45,290 nt of DNA from SAR202 cluster bacterium (GCA_030740335.1 JASLXL010000184.1:1-45290); one strand, 5' to 3'; shown: positions 29,301-37,247, counted from the first letter of the stretch. Notes: generated by a model from the sequence alone, not told the origin. Made by a program: numbers and translations.

Positions 29301-29786
29301 ACATCAACACCAGTGCCGCCGCCACCTACGGCGACTGCATTGCCGCCTACAGCCACGGCTGTGCCAGCTACCGTGACGCCGACCGCGACCGCGGCGCCTC
29401 CGACTAGGACGCCGACACCGACGGCGGCACCGCCCACTCCGACACCGACCACGGCGCCGGCCACCCAGACACCGACGGCTACAGCGGCGCCAGCTACCGT
29501 GACGCCGACCACGGGGCCAGCGGCGACGCCGACGGCCACCCCGGCGCCTGAAGATGGGGGTGGCGGCGCGCTGATCTTTATCATCATCGGCCTGATGGTC
29601 ATAGCCGCTGGCGGTGGCGGCGCGTACTACTTAATAGTGATCCGTGGGCAGCAGGGGCTCCCCACGCCCCCGACAGCCCCGTCAGGGCCTTCACCTGAAC
29701 CTGATGTGATGGACGCGTCCGATGAGCCGAGGCCCGGAGACGAGGACGACGAAGGCGCTGATCAGACACCGCGTTCGACCGGATAG
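26391..29786 (+). CDS. Membrane-anchored surface protein with 25 pentadecapeptide repeats, PGF-pre-PGF-like and CARDB-like domains
   Basis: The 1131 residues read in order: Sec signal (LVRVFAGLIFLSTLVLLLSM); a ~140-residue beta-type N-domain (LPYVLYGRAWTSDGTVLGA); Ala/Thr/Pro linker (~177-230); Ala-rich degenerate repeats; then 25 gap-free 15-residue repeats (residues ~284-658, typical unit TGKAVASAAKEDPVA). A PGF-pre-PGF-like domain follows (~680-838, ending IPGFSTWSITG), as in archaeal and Chloroflexota surface proteins. A CARDB-like Ig domain (~840-930), a Thr/Pro stalk (~937-1055), one transmembrane helix (~1058-1084, GALIFIIIGLMVIAA) and an acidic cytoplasmic tail complete it. Topology is type I with the repeats outside. 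AAGG at 26384-26387 is closer to ideal spacing for GTG 26394 than for ATG 26391. It follows the giant secreted gene after 244 bases and a hairpin, suggesting a shared surface role. No enzymatic motif was found. Confidence 0.85.
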   Translation: MVLVRVFAGLIFLSTLVLLLSMWPDGSTSSVSAAPELPYVLYGRAWTSDGTVLGANLTIQARINNIHYGQSVNPSTQLGSANTKTHAAATTAHYNYGNTSNFQICADDPATSPIEGGKSGENIVFYVSGIQATAQRVGVDGSTRASIPFTSGGTHRVDLVIPSLQSATAVAATASSAACTTAAAPAAATATPTPTATAIAFSFVPPTATPTSAPAAAAAAVAAPTPVTAEGLLEDSEAAAAGLVDLVTTDITAAAAALAEAATSDSAAAADILTSIVLTNPEAAGSLLVEIAATDANKAGLLISGAANKNAAAAGQIILESLKMNLETTGKAVAHAAALDSAAAGKAIGEAATSDYVSTGKAIAEAAKSDAVSVGRALAKAGQDYPESTGRAIASAAKEDVEATGIALASAAQEDAESTGFVLAWAAQEDSNSTGRAIAKAASGDPVAIGKAVANAAKQDPESIGKAVASAASDDPVATGKAVANAAKEDVVATGRAVASASEEDPVATGRALATAAQQDAASIGRAVANAAMVNPQATGKAVASAAQTDPDSTGKAVASAAREDAVATGLAVASAAKEDSQSTGLAISSAAQDDPQSTGKAVAEAALSDPVATGNVMAVAAAEDPTSAGQALTSSTLQNAESTGNAMNSSAKQNAGATVDALGRGPAQDPIALEKLGRFLPHELWVPEDEPQIGVDPSGVAEWASVGSPDPVSQILGKFADAPPGAHVAVENVLDPDVPDLRPGRVLYEEPGYVGYVKLSPEGFTDDELATAHVTLSVTKSWIQSNQIHEWSVQFSRFDENQQAWRPSLVKRVREDVDRIFYTLAIPGFSTWSITGSTEPPTVEFTVDDLVISPPTIQEGGSITISADVTNLTSQTLEYSASLWLNNQVHSTQKIVAPPSVPIAFSFEVAANTGSYDVRIGRLSGSFTVLSTTAPPPPPAPTSTPAPVSATATSVPSTPTPTPMPTPTPTSTPVPPPPTATALPPTATAVPATVTPTATAAPPTRTPTPTAAPPTPTPTTAPATQTPTATAAPATVTPTTGPAATPTATPAPEDGGGGALIFIIIGLMVIAAGGGGAYYLIVIRGQQGLPTPPTAPSGPSPEPDVMDASDEPRPGDEDDEGADQTPRSTG
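27240..28364 (+). repeat. Tandem array of 25 x 45 bp repeats (coding)
   Basis: Every unit is exactly 45 bases and encodes 15 residues; none has an insertion. Consensus is T-G-K/R-A-hydrophobic-A-x-A-A-x-x-D-P-x-S/A. DNA identity is highest in the middle: the string AAGGCAGTCGCC starts units near 27741, 27786, 27831, 28056 and 28191, whereas the first three and last two units are strongly diverged. This pattern fits array growth from the centre. A degenerate 26th unit follows at 28365. Confidence 0.92.
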
Positions 29787-29819
29787 AGCCGCTCGAACGC
29801 CACTACCAGAGACGCAGAA

Positions 29820-29848
29820 GGGGCCTCCTGACTCAGGAGGCCCCTTTT
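29820..29848 (+). terminator. Rho-independent terminator after the pentadecapeptide-repeat gene
   Basis: GGGGCCTCCT (29820-29829), loop GACTC, AGGAGGCCCC (29835-29844), then TTTT. The best terminator in the window; the A residues before the stem may let it work weakly in the other direction too. The following stretch to 30051 contains only short, unsupported frames. Confidence 0.85.
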
Positions 29849-30051
29849 CTATTTGCAGGGTATTCGTCGATTGGCCGTGTCACCCGAGCGTCAGACGTGG
29901 GACGCCTCATCAAGCGCCGCCGCCTCGCGTATCCACGAAACCACGGCGGCCTCGCCGATGTTTTCGAGATTGACGGGTTGTGCTCGGAAATCCACGAGTC
30001 TACTTTCTTGCTCCGAGGTATGATACTCCCCGCCACAGTCCACTCCACACC

Positions 30052-31023
30052 TTATCGGCGGCGGACCAGCTTCTGGATCGTCTTGACCTCCCGTGTCGGC
30101 TCAAGTGTCCCCCCGAGGACGCTGTACGATACCTCGGCCACATATACATCTCCATGTGAATCGACGGCGATGCCGTGGGGAGCAATGAACTGGCCGGCCG
30201 CTTCGCCGATCGGCGTGTCCCCGACCCGCGTAAGAATGTTGCCGCCTTTGTCCATGATGGTAACTCTCGGGCCAAGTCGCTTACCGGTCCAGTTCCCCAT
30301 CCCGGCGGGGTTCTCCCTGATGCCCGCAAAGAACTCACCGACGTAGACGATCTCATCGCCCGTGCGCTCAATGTCTATGCACGAGGCCATAGCCAGATTG
30401 CCCCACTGAGTTATGTACCGCCCAGCAGAGGTGAAGACCTGGACGCGATGGTTCTCGCGGTCAGCGATATATACCAGACCGTCCTTATCGGTAGCCACGT
30501 TGTGGACAGTATTGAACTCGCCCGGACCCGTCCCCGACTGCCCCCATGAAAGCAAATGATTGCCGTTCGGATCGTACTTGTGAACACTGGCGTTACTGTA
30601 GCCGTCGGAGACATATAATTCGCCGGTGGCCCAGTCGACAGCCAGATGGGTCGGGTTGCGAAACGGCTCGCCGCTCAGGCGCCCAGCGGGCTTGTTGGCC
30701 GTACCTATCGTCATGAGCAGCTTGCCATCTTGGGTGAATTTTCGGACCGTGTGGTCGCCGGCATCTATGCAAAAAATGGTCTCGTTGGGACCCGTGGCAA
30801 TGCCGTGGGGGTTGCCGAAGACTCCCTCTCCCCAGGACCGCAGGAACTTGCCATTCCTGTCGTAGACGATCACCGGATGTTCGTCCCGGTTAAAGACATA
30901 GACGTTGTCGCTGGCGTCCACGGCCACTCCTGCGGCCTCCCTATATCCCCAGCCGTCAGGAAGCTCGCCGAAGTTCCCCTCAGACGCGTCATACTCGAAC
31001 CCTGCACCACCTATGACAGTCAT
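30052..31023 (-). CDS. NHL-repeat (six-bladed beta-propeller) protein, copy 1
   Basis: This 323-residue protein is made almost wholly of NHL repeats: VAVDASDNVYVFNRDEHPV, GIATGPNETIFCIDAGDHTV, HLAVDWATGELYVSDGYSNA, VATDKDGLVYIADRENHRVQ and GIAVDSHGDVYVAEVSY. About six blades fit one propeller related to peptidyl-alpha-hydroxyglycine lyase-like and SMP-30-like proteins. No signal peptide is visible, so it would be cytoplasmic or non-classically exported. The ATG at 31023 has AGGAG about 7 bases upstream. A paralogue ends only 12 bases upstream, so both are probably one transcript from near 32000. Function is unknown; binding or lactonase-like activity is possible. Catalytic metal ligands could not be fixed by eye. 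Confidence 0.85.
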   Translation of the reverse strand: MTVIGGAGFEYDASEGNFGELPDGWGYREAAGVAVDASDNVYVFNRDEHPVIVYDRNGKFLRSWGEGVFGNPHGIATGPNETIFCIDAGDHTVRKFTQDGKLLMTIGTANKPAGRLSGEPFRNPTHLAVDWATGELYVSDGYSNASVHKYDPNGNHLLSWGQSGTGPGEFNTVHNVATDKDGLVYIADRENHRVQVFTSAGRYITQWGNLAMASCIDIERTGDEIVYVGEFFAGIRENPAGMGNWTGKRLGPRVTIMDKGGNILTRVGDTPIGEAAGQFIAPHGIAVDSHGDVYVAEVSYSVLGGTLEPTREVKTIQKLVRRR

Positions 31024-31035
31024 TCTGCGCTCCTG

Positions 31036-31986
31036 TTACTGCTGTTTGACAAGCTTTTGCAACGATCGGAATACCTTGCCGGGGTATATCGTGTTGAACT
31101 CTGCCCAGGCCACCTCGGCCACGTAGATGTCGCCTTTGGAGTCTACGGAGATACCGTGGGGCGCATAGAATCGCCCGGGATCGTCACCGTAGGAATCCAC
31201 GCCTAGCCTGCCGATAACATTCCCCGCGAGGTCGAAGATAGTGACCCTTGGCCCCAGGTTTTGCCCAGCAGCGTTAGAGGCGCCGCCCGCATAGTACTCA
31301 CCGACATATGCGCGCGGGCGGTGTCGCGTGTCAATGTATATGCAGGCCGCCCTGGAAAGGTTGACCCACTGCGTAACATAGGAGCCGTCGGGCTCGAACA
31401 CCTGTATGCGGTGGTTGTCCCTATCGGCGATATATACCATCCCATCACCATCAATGGCTATGTTGTGGACGACGTTGAATGTGCCCGGGAACGTACCGGA
31501 TTCGCCCCAGGAATCCATCAACTCGCCTTCCGGAGAGTACCGGTGCACCTTCGCGTTGCCGTATCCATCGGAGACCAGAATCTCGCCGTTGCGAGGGTCT
31601 ACCGCCACGTGGGTGGGCAGGTTCAGAGGCTTGCCGCTCATGGCCTGAGCTGGATTACCAGGGTCGCCCAGAGTGAGTAGCACCTCCCCTTTGGGTGTTA
31701 GCTTTCTCACGGTATGGTCGCCGACGTCGGCGCAGTAGACCGAGTCATCCGGTCCAATCGCGATACCGTGGGGAGTCGAGAAGATATCCTCGCCCCACGA
31801 GCGCAGGAATCTGCCCTCGTTGTCGTAGACTATGATCGGATGCCCTCCGCGATTGAACACGAAGATGTTGTCATGTGAGTCCACGGCGACTGAGGTCGCG
31901 TCCCCATATACCCAACCTTCGGGCAGTTCCCCCCACTCCTCGCCGGACACCTCGTACGTAACGTTGCCACTGCCGAGTATGGCCAT
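31036..31986 (-). CDS. NHL-repeat (six-bladed beta-propeller) protein, copy 2
   Basis: This 316-residue paralogue of the downstream neighbour has the same blade order: SVAVDSHDNIFVFNRGGHPI, GIAIGPDDSVYCADVGDHTV, HVAVDPRNGEILVSDGYGNA, IAIDGDGMVYIADRDNHRIQ and GISVDSKGDIYVAEVAW. Both share the YV-GE-F/YYAG loop before the last blade (AYVGEYYAG here, VYVGEFFAG in copy 1), which may form the ligand site. There is no signal peptide. The start at 31986 is supported by AGGAG 8 bases upstream. It is the first gene of the pair; the HpcH/HpaI aldolase gene ends about 56 bases upstream on the same strand, so all three may be co-transcribed in sugar-acid or lactone metabolism. That link is inference. Confidence 0.85.
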   Translation of the reverse strand: MAILGSGNVTYEVSGEEWGELPEGWVYGDATSVAVDSHDNIFVFNRGGHPIIVYDNEGRFLRSWGEDIFSTPHGIAIGPDDSVYCADVGDHTVRKLTPKGEVLLTLGDPGNPAQAMSGKPLNLPTHVAVDPRNGEILVSDGYGNAKVHRYSPEGELMDSWGESGTFPGTFNVVHNIAIDGDGMVYIADRDNHRIQVFEPDGSYVTQWVNLSRAACIYIDTRHRPRAYVGEYYAGGASNAAGQNLGPRVTIFDLAGNVIGRLGVDSYGDDPGRFYAPHGISVDSKGDIYVAEVAWAEFNTIYPGKVFRSLQKLVKQQ

Positions 31987-32041
31987 TTCTTGTTGCTCCT
32001 AATCTTTGCGTGTTTCTCTTGTCCAAAAGGATCAAGTGCTG

Positions 32042-32752
32042 TCAGGACCGCTCCAACAATACCGTGACCCCCATGTCCCGATACCTCTGTCTCTCCTCAG
32101 GGACGTAACTACGGAAGCAGACCGCGACATCGGAGTCCCTAAGTTGCTCCACAACATGGCGCACGCAATCGTCTACAGTTTGGAATGGGTGGTGCGGGTG
32201 CGCCTCCATACTGAAAGACAGGTCCGCGGGGCCGAAGGATAGGCAGTCCACGCCAGGCTTCGCCAGACTTTTCGCGTTGGTCACGGCGTCGACGGACTCG
32301 ATCTGCACCCACAGTACGCCCGTCTCGCCCCACCACCTTGCGTATTCTAGGCGGTCCTCCCTGTGTTCAAACCCTACGCGCGCCGTGCCTCCCCAGCTCC
32401 GCAAGCCGGTCTGAGGGTAGTAGAAACCGTCGAGGGCCGTGTTCACGGTCTCAACGGTCTCGACCTGGGGCACCTCAATACCAGAGGGTCCGAGATCCAG
32501 GTAGTTTCCGACCAATACAGCGTCGCGAGTGTGTTTCAGTCGAACCCATGCAGGCACACCCATCTCATTGGCGATCCCACAGAACTCGACCAGCCTCTCC
32601 TCGTTGAAGGGGGAGTGCTGCGCGTCGACCCATACATAGTCGTAGGGGCCCGACTCGATGATCGCGGCCAGCCTGTCCTTCTCAACGTCCATCGCAACAC
32701 TAACTCCAAGGACATTCTCGCCCTTACGAATCCGCTCTTTCAGGTTCGCCAT
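32042..32752 (-). CDS. HpcH/HpaI-type aldolase (2-keto-3-deoxy acid aldolase family)
   Basis: This 236-residue class II aldolase resembles 4-hydroxy-2-oxoheptanedioate and 2-dehydro-3-deoxyglucarate aldolases. Seen motifs are YDYVWVDAQHSPFN (substrate Asp and His region), GPSGIEVPQVET, VQIESVDAV (metal Glu) and SFGPADLSFSM (metal Asp in the conserved GPxDLS). It would split 2-keto-3-deoxy acids to pyruvate plus an aldehyde, using a divalent metal. The open frame includes a GTG at 32758, but ATG 32752 is preferred: AGGAGG lies seven bases before it and only one base before the GTG. The product of the sugar-acid dehydratase at 7.5 kb would be a plausible substrate type, though the genes are 24 kb apart. 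Confidence 0.86.
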   Translation of the reverse strand: MANLKERIRKGENVLGVSVAMDVEKDRLAAIIESGPYDYVWVDAQHSPFNEERLVEFCGIANEMGVPAWVRLKHTRDAVLVGNYLDLGPSGIEVPQVETVETVNTALDGFYYPQTGLRSWGGTARVGFEHREDRLEYARWWGETGVLWVQIESVDAVTNAKSLAKPGVDCLSFGPADLSFSMEAHPHHPFQTVDDCVRHVVEQLRDSDVAVCFRSYVPEERQRYRDMGVTVLLERS

Positions 32753-32925
32753 CGGCACCCCTCCTGGTGGCTAATTCACGCGGGGGACCTGCGTCCGGCC
32801 CGAGCACGGCCATTATACGCCTGCCCGCTCCGGCTTGTACCCATATCGTCCGTCGCGTTGACCCATCCCCGGGGTAAACCTATAATCGGACCAACTCCCC
32901 ATGAACTCCACTCGAGGCGTGCACG

Positions 32926-35900
32926 ATGATCCCGCTGAAGCTCAGCGTCAAGAATTTCATGTGCTATCGGGACGATGTCCCTTCTCTCGACCTTGAGGGC
33001 ATACACGTTGCCTGCCTGTGCGGAGACAACGGCCACGGCAAGTCCGCGCTGCTGGACAGTATCACCTGGGCACTCTGGGGGAAGGCAAGGGCCAGCACCC
33101 AGGATGAACTGGTCCACCAGGGCCAGGTGGACATGGCCGTGGAGCTTGAGTTCTCTGCTAGGGACCAGATGTACCGGGTCAGCCGCAGGTACGCTCGCCG
33201 CGGGAAGAGCGGCGCAACCGTCCTAGAGCTACAGGTAGCTGGCGGTGATGGTTTCCGAGCGATTACTGGTAACTCGGTCCGGGACACCGAGGCTCGCATC
33301 CGAGACCTTCTCCATATGGATTACGACACCTTCGTCAACACGGCCTTCCTGCTACAGGGCAGGGCGGACGAATTCACCAGGGCCAGCCCCGCAAAGCGCA
33401 AAGAAGTTTTGGCCGAGGTTCTTGATCTATCCCACTACGAGACACTTGAATACCGCGCCAAGCGACGCAGCCAGGATGCCCGCGACCGCATAGTCACCGC
33501 AGACAGCGCCATCGATCTGCGTCGACAGGAGCTGTCGCAAAGATCTGAGCACGAAACCCAGCTTGCTGAGGTCAGCGCGTTGCTGGAACGTTTGGTACCA
33601 GAGCTATCGTCCAGTAGATATCACGCTGACACCCTACGTGACCGTGTCGGAGCGTTGAAAACCCGCGGGCAAGAGTTGGACGACCTCGACCGCCGCATCT
33701 CCGACAGGCGACGCGAGATCTCGGACCTTGAGCAGCGACAGCGAGTCCATAGATCTGCAGTTGCAGCGTTTGAAGAGCTGGTGGATCGAGAGCCAGAGGT
33801 ACGACGGCAACACGCAGCGCTGGAAATTGCCAGGGCGAACCTCGATCGACTTGCCCGGGCGGCATTCGGCGCGACAGAGCTCGGGCAGGAGCGCGCAAGG
33901 CTAGCTGCAGAGGTCGCCGTACAACTGGAGCGGCTGTCCAGTCACGCTATCCAGCTCGGGCGCACCATACAGGACGATCTGGAGCCCAGGGCTAGGAGCC
34001 TGCCAGAGATTGAGGTGGCGTACAAAGAGCTGACTGCGGAGCAGGCCGCTCTCGACGAACTGGAAGTCAGCGTCGGTAGGCACAGAGAAGAATCCAGGGA
34101 GGTTTCCCAGGAACTAGAATGCCTTGCCCAGACTCTGGCGCTCAAGAATGGACTCGACTCTCAGAAGGCTGAAATCGAACAGGATATTGCGGTACAAAAG
34201 GCGGGGCTTATCGCGGAGCGCGACCGGCTCCACGAGCGCATCGAGCGTGAGCTGAGGCCACAGGCTGGACGACTGATGGCCGTTGAGCAGGAGCTCCTGG
34301 CGGCGACTCAACAAGAATCTGAACTGGAAAACCAGGCCGAGACCGTACGTCAGCGCCGCCGCGAGGCCGAGGAGATGGACGGGCGAATCGGATACCTGCG
34401 CCAGACCAACAAGGACCTGCTGACTGAGATGGAAGAGTTGCGCAGCAAGTATGACATCCTCGTGGCCCAGAACGCAGCCCAATGTCCGGTGTGCAAGCAG
34501 CCTCTGGGTCCCGAAGGAAGGGAGCATCTGGAGGCGGAGTACAGGGAGCAAGGCCTTGACCTCAAACAGCGCTACCAGGCGAACTCCGACGAGGAGAAGA
34601 GCCTTGTTGCCAGCCACTCTGAGCTGACGAACCTGATCCGCAAACTGGATAGTGAGCGCGAGGAGAAGCAGCGTGAGGCGCAGACCAGAAGGAGCACTGC
34701 CGCCCGTGGCCAGGAAGAGGCCCGAACAGCACAGCAAGAGCTCGACACCTTGAATCCGCGACTGATGCAACTCGACGAGGATCTGGCGGCGAACCGGTTC
34801 GCTGTAGACGCCCGCCGCAGCTTGGAGCGACTCGATGCAGAGCTAGTCACGCTCGCCTACGATCCCGACAGGCAGTCTACGGTACGGGAGCGGGCCACCC
34901 AGATCGGAGAGCGTCTGGCGAAGCTTGAGGAGGAACTTGGCGGAGGCCGCCGTGGCACGGATAGCAGGGCCACGGCCCTGTGGGCGGACCTCCAGGACTC
35001 CCGTAGGGCGCAGGAGGAATTGGAGCCACGCCGAGCCGACCTTGCGAAGGTCCAGCGAGCAATCGGTGCGGAGGAGTACGCTCCCGATCAGCGTACCCGT
35101 GTGGACGAAATCGACCGAGAGGTGGCGGCGCTTGGATACGACCGTGCCGCCCATGAAGCGGCACAACGGCGAGCCCGTGACCTGGAACCCTTCGCAGATC
35201 TCAATCGTAGGCTCGATGAGGCGCAGGAGGCCCTCCCCCGGGAACAAAAGGCGCTGGAGACCGTCCGGCAGACGCTGGAGCGTCAGCGCGCCGATATGAT
35301 GGGCGAAGATGCGCGGCGCCAGGAGCTGGCTACCGCCCTACTAACGCTGCCAGGCCTCGAATTGGAGATGGCCCGAGCAAGGGACGAACTCGCGGACCTG
35401 GAACGACAGGAGCAAACCGCAAGAGTCGAGGAGCGGCACCGATCTGAGCAGCTTCGCCGGATCGCTGATATAGCTCGTGAGATAGGCGGACGCGAGAAGG
35501 GCCGGCGTGAGCTCGCCGAACGCAAGAGTATCTACGATGAGCTAACCGTCGCCTTCGGGAAAAACGGGATTCAAGCGCTCATCATCGAGACAGTGATCCC
35601 CCAGCTACAGGACGACGCCAACGAGCTGCTGGGCCGCCTCACCGACAATCGCATGTTCCTGAAGCTGCAGGTCCAGGAGGGTCGCCGTGAGAGACGCATC
35701 GGCATACCCTCGGAGGAGCTGGGCATCAAGATATCCGACGAAGTCGGCACCCGCAGCTACGAGACATTCAGCGGCGGCGAGGCATTTCGCATCAACTTCG
35801 CACTGCGTATTGCCCTGTCAAAACTGCTGGCACGCAGATCCGGCGCGCCCCTGCCCATCCTGTTCATCGACGAGGGCTTCGGGTCCCAGGACGCCATAGG

Positions 35901-36051
35901 GCAGGATCGTCTGCGGGAGGCCATCCAGTCGATCCAGTCCGACTTTGAGAAGATCATCGTGATCACGCACATCGAGCAGATCAAGGAGTCCTTCCCCAAC
36001 CGTATCGAGGTCACCAAGACCCCCAACGGCTCGACCTTCGAAGTGGTCTAA
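32926..36051 (+). CDS. SbcC/Rad50-like SMC-family ATPase
   Basis: This 1041-residue protein has the full Rad50/SbcC layout: N-terminal ATPase half with Walker A GDNGHGKS (residues 33-40) and the Q-loop region (NTAFLLQGRADEFT); long coiled coils with a central zinc hook CPVCKQPL (C520, C523); C-terminal half with signature FSGGEAFRINFALR (~948) and Walker B LPILFIDEGFGSQD (~977), then the His switch VITHIE. Such proteins pair with the Mre11/SbcD nuclease in double-strand-break and hairpin processing. No sbcD is beside it: upstream is a divergent aldolase and downstream is a decayed remnant. The ATG at 32926 fits the family N-terminus, though its ribosome-binding site is weak (GAGGCG). Copy B of the dispersed repeat follows the stop. 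Confidence 0.9.
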   Translation: MIPLKLSVKNFMCYRDDVPSLDLEGIHVACLCGDNGHGKSALLDSITWALWGKARASTQDELVHQGQVDMAVELEFSARDQMYRVSRRYARRGKSGATVLELQVAGGDGFRAITGNSVRDTEARIRDLLHMDYDTFVNTAFLLQGRADEFTRASPAKRKEVLAEVLDLSHYETLEYRAKRRSQDARDRIVTADSAIDLRRQELSQRSEHETQLAEVSALLERLVPELSSSRYHADTLRDRVGALKTRGQELDDLDRRISDRRREISDLEQRQRVHRSAVAAFEELVDREPEVRRQHAALEIARANLDRLARAAFGATELGQERARLAAEVAVQLERLSSHAIQLGRTIQDDLEPRARSLPEIEVAYKELTAEQAALDELEVSVGRHREESREVSQELECLAQTLALKNGLDSQKAEIEQDIAVQKAGLIAERDRLHERIERELRPQAGRLMAVEQELLAATQQESELENQAETVRQRRREAEEMDGRIGYLRQTNKDLLTEMEELRSKYDILVAQNAAQCPVCKQPLGPEGREHLEAEYREQGLDLKQRYQANSDEEKSLVASHSELTNLIRKLDSEREEKQREAQTRRSTAARGQEEARTAQQELDTLNPRLMQLDEDLAANRFAVDARRSLERLDAELVTLAYDPDRQSTVRERATQIGERLAKLEEELGGGRRGTDSRATALWADLQDSRRAQEELEPRRADLAKVQRAIGAEEYAPDQRTRVDEIDREVAALGYDRAAHEAAQRRARDLEPFADLNRRLDEAQEALPREQKALETVRQTLERQRADMMGEDARRQELATALLTLPGLELEMARARDELADLERQEQTARVEERHRSEQLRRIADIAREIGGREKGRRELAERKSIYDELTVAFGKNGIQALIIETVIPQLQDDANELLGRLTDNRMFLKLQVQEGRRERRIGIPSEELGIKISDEVGTRSYETFSGGEAFRINFALRIALSKLLARRSGAPLPILFIDEGFGSQDAIGQDRLREAIQSIQSDFEKIIVITHIEQIKESFPNRIEVTKTPNGSTFEVV

Positions 36052-36080
36052 GTCCTGCGCACGCTTAGTCGGGCGGGGCT
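36052..36080 (+). repeat. Dispersed GC-rich repeat, copy B
   Basis: CCTGCGCACGCTTAGTCGGG then CGGGGCT directly after the SbcC-like stop codon, continuing as TGACACTGCCTGACT, partly shared with copy D. It lies immediately upstream of a decayed coding remnant. Confidence 0.5.
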
Positions 36081-36093
36081 TGACACTGCCTGA

Positions 36094-36398
36094 CTAGGGC
36101 TGGACGTGCCACTGCCCCCGGAGCTCAGCGGAGTGCTTGCGACAGCCGGCTACTGTGGCCTGCTGACATGCGACGGCATGGTGCTTGAGCACGTAGAGGA
36201 TTGCAGGGATGTCGACGAGGCTTCCTTAGTGGTATCAGCAAGAGATTGGTGATGGCCGAGATTGCATCCGGCCTGGGCAAGCTGTCCGTTGGTGAAGGCT
36301 TGCTATCCGAGGGAAAGCGCCTGCTGGCCAAGGCCCGAGACCTGGCTGCCTCCGGCGTCCTTAGCTACGGCATGATCGTGGCCCGCAAGCCGCCGTAG
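36094..36398 (+). pseudogene. Decayed C-terminal remnant, probably SAM-dependent methyltransferase
   Basis: Two frames join near 36240 to give a protein-like C-terminus. The first reads PLPPELSGVLATAGYCGL, then DGMVLEHVEDCRDVDEASLV and SARDW before TGA. The second, one base shifted, reads RLVMAEIASGLGKLSVGEGL and GKRLLAKARDLAASGVLSYG then MIVARKPP, stopping at 36398. The ending GVLSYGMIVARKP is like the last strands of class I methyltransferases, but no SAM-binding motif I remains, so the N-terminal two thirds are gone. The remnant begins right after repeat copy B. The methyltransferase assignment is tentative; that it is a relic is better supported. The following stretch to 36530 shows nothing convincing. 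Confidence 0.45.
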
Positions 36399-36532
36399 TG
36401 CCCCGGACCCCTGTGGCAGGTCCGCCATCGCAGTTCAACGTGCTTCCGTACACACGACAATTCATCCGGTCCGGCTATACCAAATCTCTGCGCTGCTATC
36501 GGTCTAGGCAGCGCTTTGGTGAACAGCAACCG

Positions 36533-36560
36533 TTCTCAGGCGCTCGACGTGCTGCTATAA
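36533..36560 (+). promoter_or_regulatory. Predicted promoter of thioesterase gene
   Basis: TTCTCA (36533-36538), 16-base spacer, perfect TATAAT (36555-36560), 45 bases before the ATG at 36606. Confidence 0.5.
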
Positions 36561-36605
36561 TGCCGCGAAATCTCTCAACCCCACCAGTCTACGAGGTGAA
36601 GCCAC

Positions 36606-36980
36606 ATGCCGACAGGGAAGCTAGCGCCAGGTGACGCCGCCGAGATCGAAGTCGAAGTCACGAAAGACCTCTCCATTAATAGGATGGGACGTCCTGGTGC
36701 AGACGTGCTGTCAACACCGTCCCTCCTAAAACTCATGGAACTCTGCAGCATCGAAGCGACTGACCCCTTCCTTGAAGATGGTTACGTTACGGTAGGTTAC
36801 GCGGTAGACGGTCTTAGGCATCTTGCACCCACGGCGATAGGCGCAGTGGTGAAGGTCAAGGCTGTTATCACTGAGGTCAATGGCACACGTATTTCCTATA
36901 AGATAGAGGCTCTGGAGGGTGATCAAAAGATCGGGGTCTCCACTCATAAACGGGCCGTGATATCTAAGGACGGATCATAG
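36606..36980 (+). CDS. FlK-like (fluoroacetyl-CoA thioesterase-type) hot-dog thioesterase
   Basis: This 124-residue single hot-dog domain matches the FlK-like thioesterase family: VLSTPSLLKLMELCS, TVGYAVDGLRHLAPT and the C-terminal THKRAVI. Candidate catalytic residues correspond to FlK: Ser/Thr in VLSTP, Glu in LMELCS and His in RHLAPT. Family members hydrolyse short acyl-CoAs; only FlK itself is known to act on fluoroacetyl-CoA, so that substrate should not be assumed. It is cytoplasmic. GAGGTGA precedes the ATG by about six bases and a good promoter lies at 36533-36560. A 267-base gap with its own promoter candidate separates it from the hydroxylase genes, so it is probably its own unit. 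Confidence 0.82.
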   Translation: MPTGKLAPGDAAEIEVEVTKDLSINRMGRPGADVLSTPSLLKLMELCSIEATDPFLEDGYVTVGYAVDGLRHLAPTAIGAVVKVKAVITEVNGTRISYKIEALEGDQKIGVSTHKRAVISKDGS

Positions 36981-37040
36981 AGTGCAAGGGCTTGGCAGGT
37001 TCCATCACACGGCTTAACCAAAGAGCCTGCAGCTCCGCCG

Positions 37041-37069
37041 TTGTTGCGCCTATGGAGGTCTGATATACT
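37041..37069 (+). promoter_or_regulatory. Predicted promoter of the hydroxylase operon
   Basis: TTGTTG (37041-37046), 17-base spacer, TATACT (37064-37069), about 180 bases before the TTG start at 37248. Only three -35 positions match consensus. The leader between shows no recognised element. Confidence 0.35.
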
Positions 37070-37247
37070 GGTGCGGTTTCCCGGGCAAGTACGAAATGGG
37101 TCCGAGCCTAGGTTCGAAATCAGCGGCCCGTGACCCAGGTGAGTGAAGCTTCCCAATCCGGTCTGAGTTGAGCTTGGATCGGTGCGGCCCCAAAGGCTTG
37201 TCCTGACACCCTGATACTGTGTGAATCGCAGCGAAAGGAGCGGGCTA

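Noticed and set aside
29833..30048. Minus-strand open frame of 71 codons
   Set aside because: It overlaps the terminator, has no family signal and no ribosome-binding site. A 34-codon frame beside it (DFRAQPVNLENIGEA) looks protein-like but cannot be supported.
36398..36634. Plus-strand open frame of 78 codons
   Set aside because: It runs across the thioesterase promoter and start and shows no protein-like pattern.
37100..37140. GGTTCGAAATC looks like a tRNA T-loop
   Set aside because: The flanking bases do not form a T stem, and no acceptor or anticodon arms fit.
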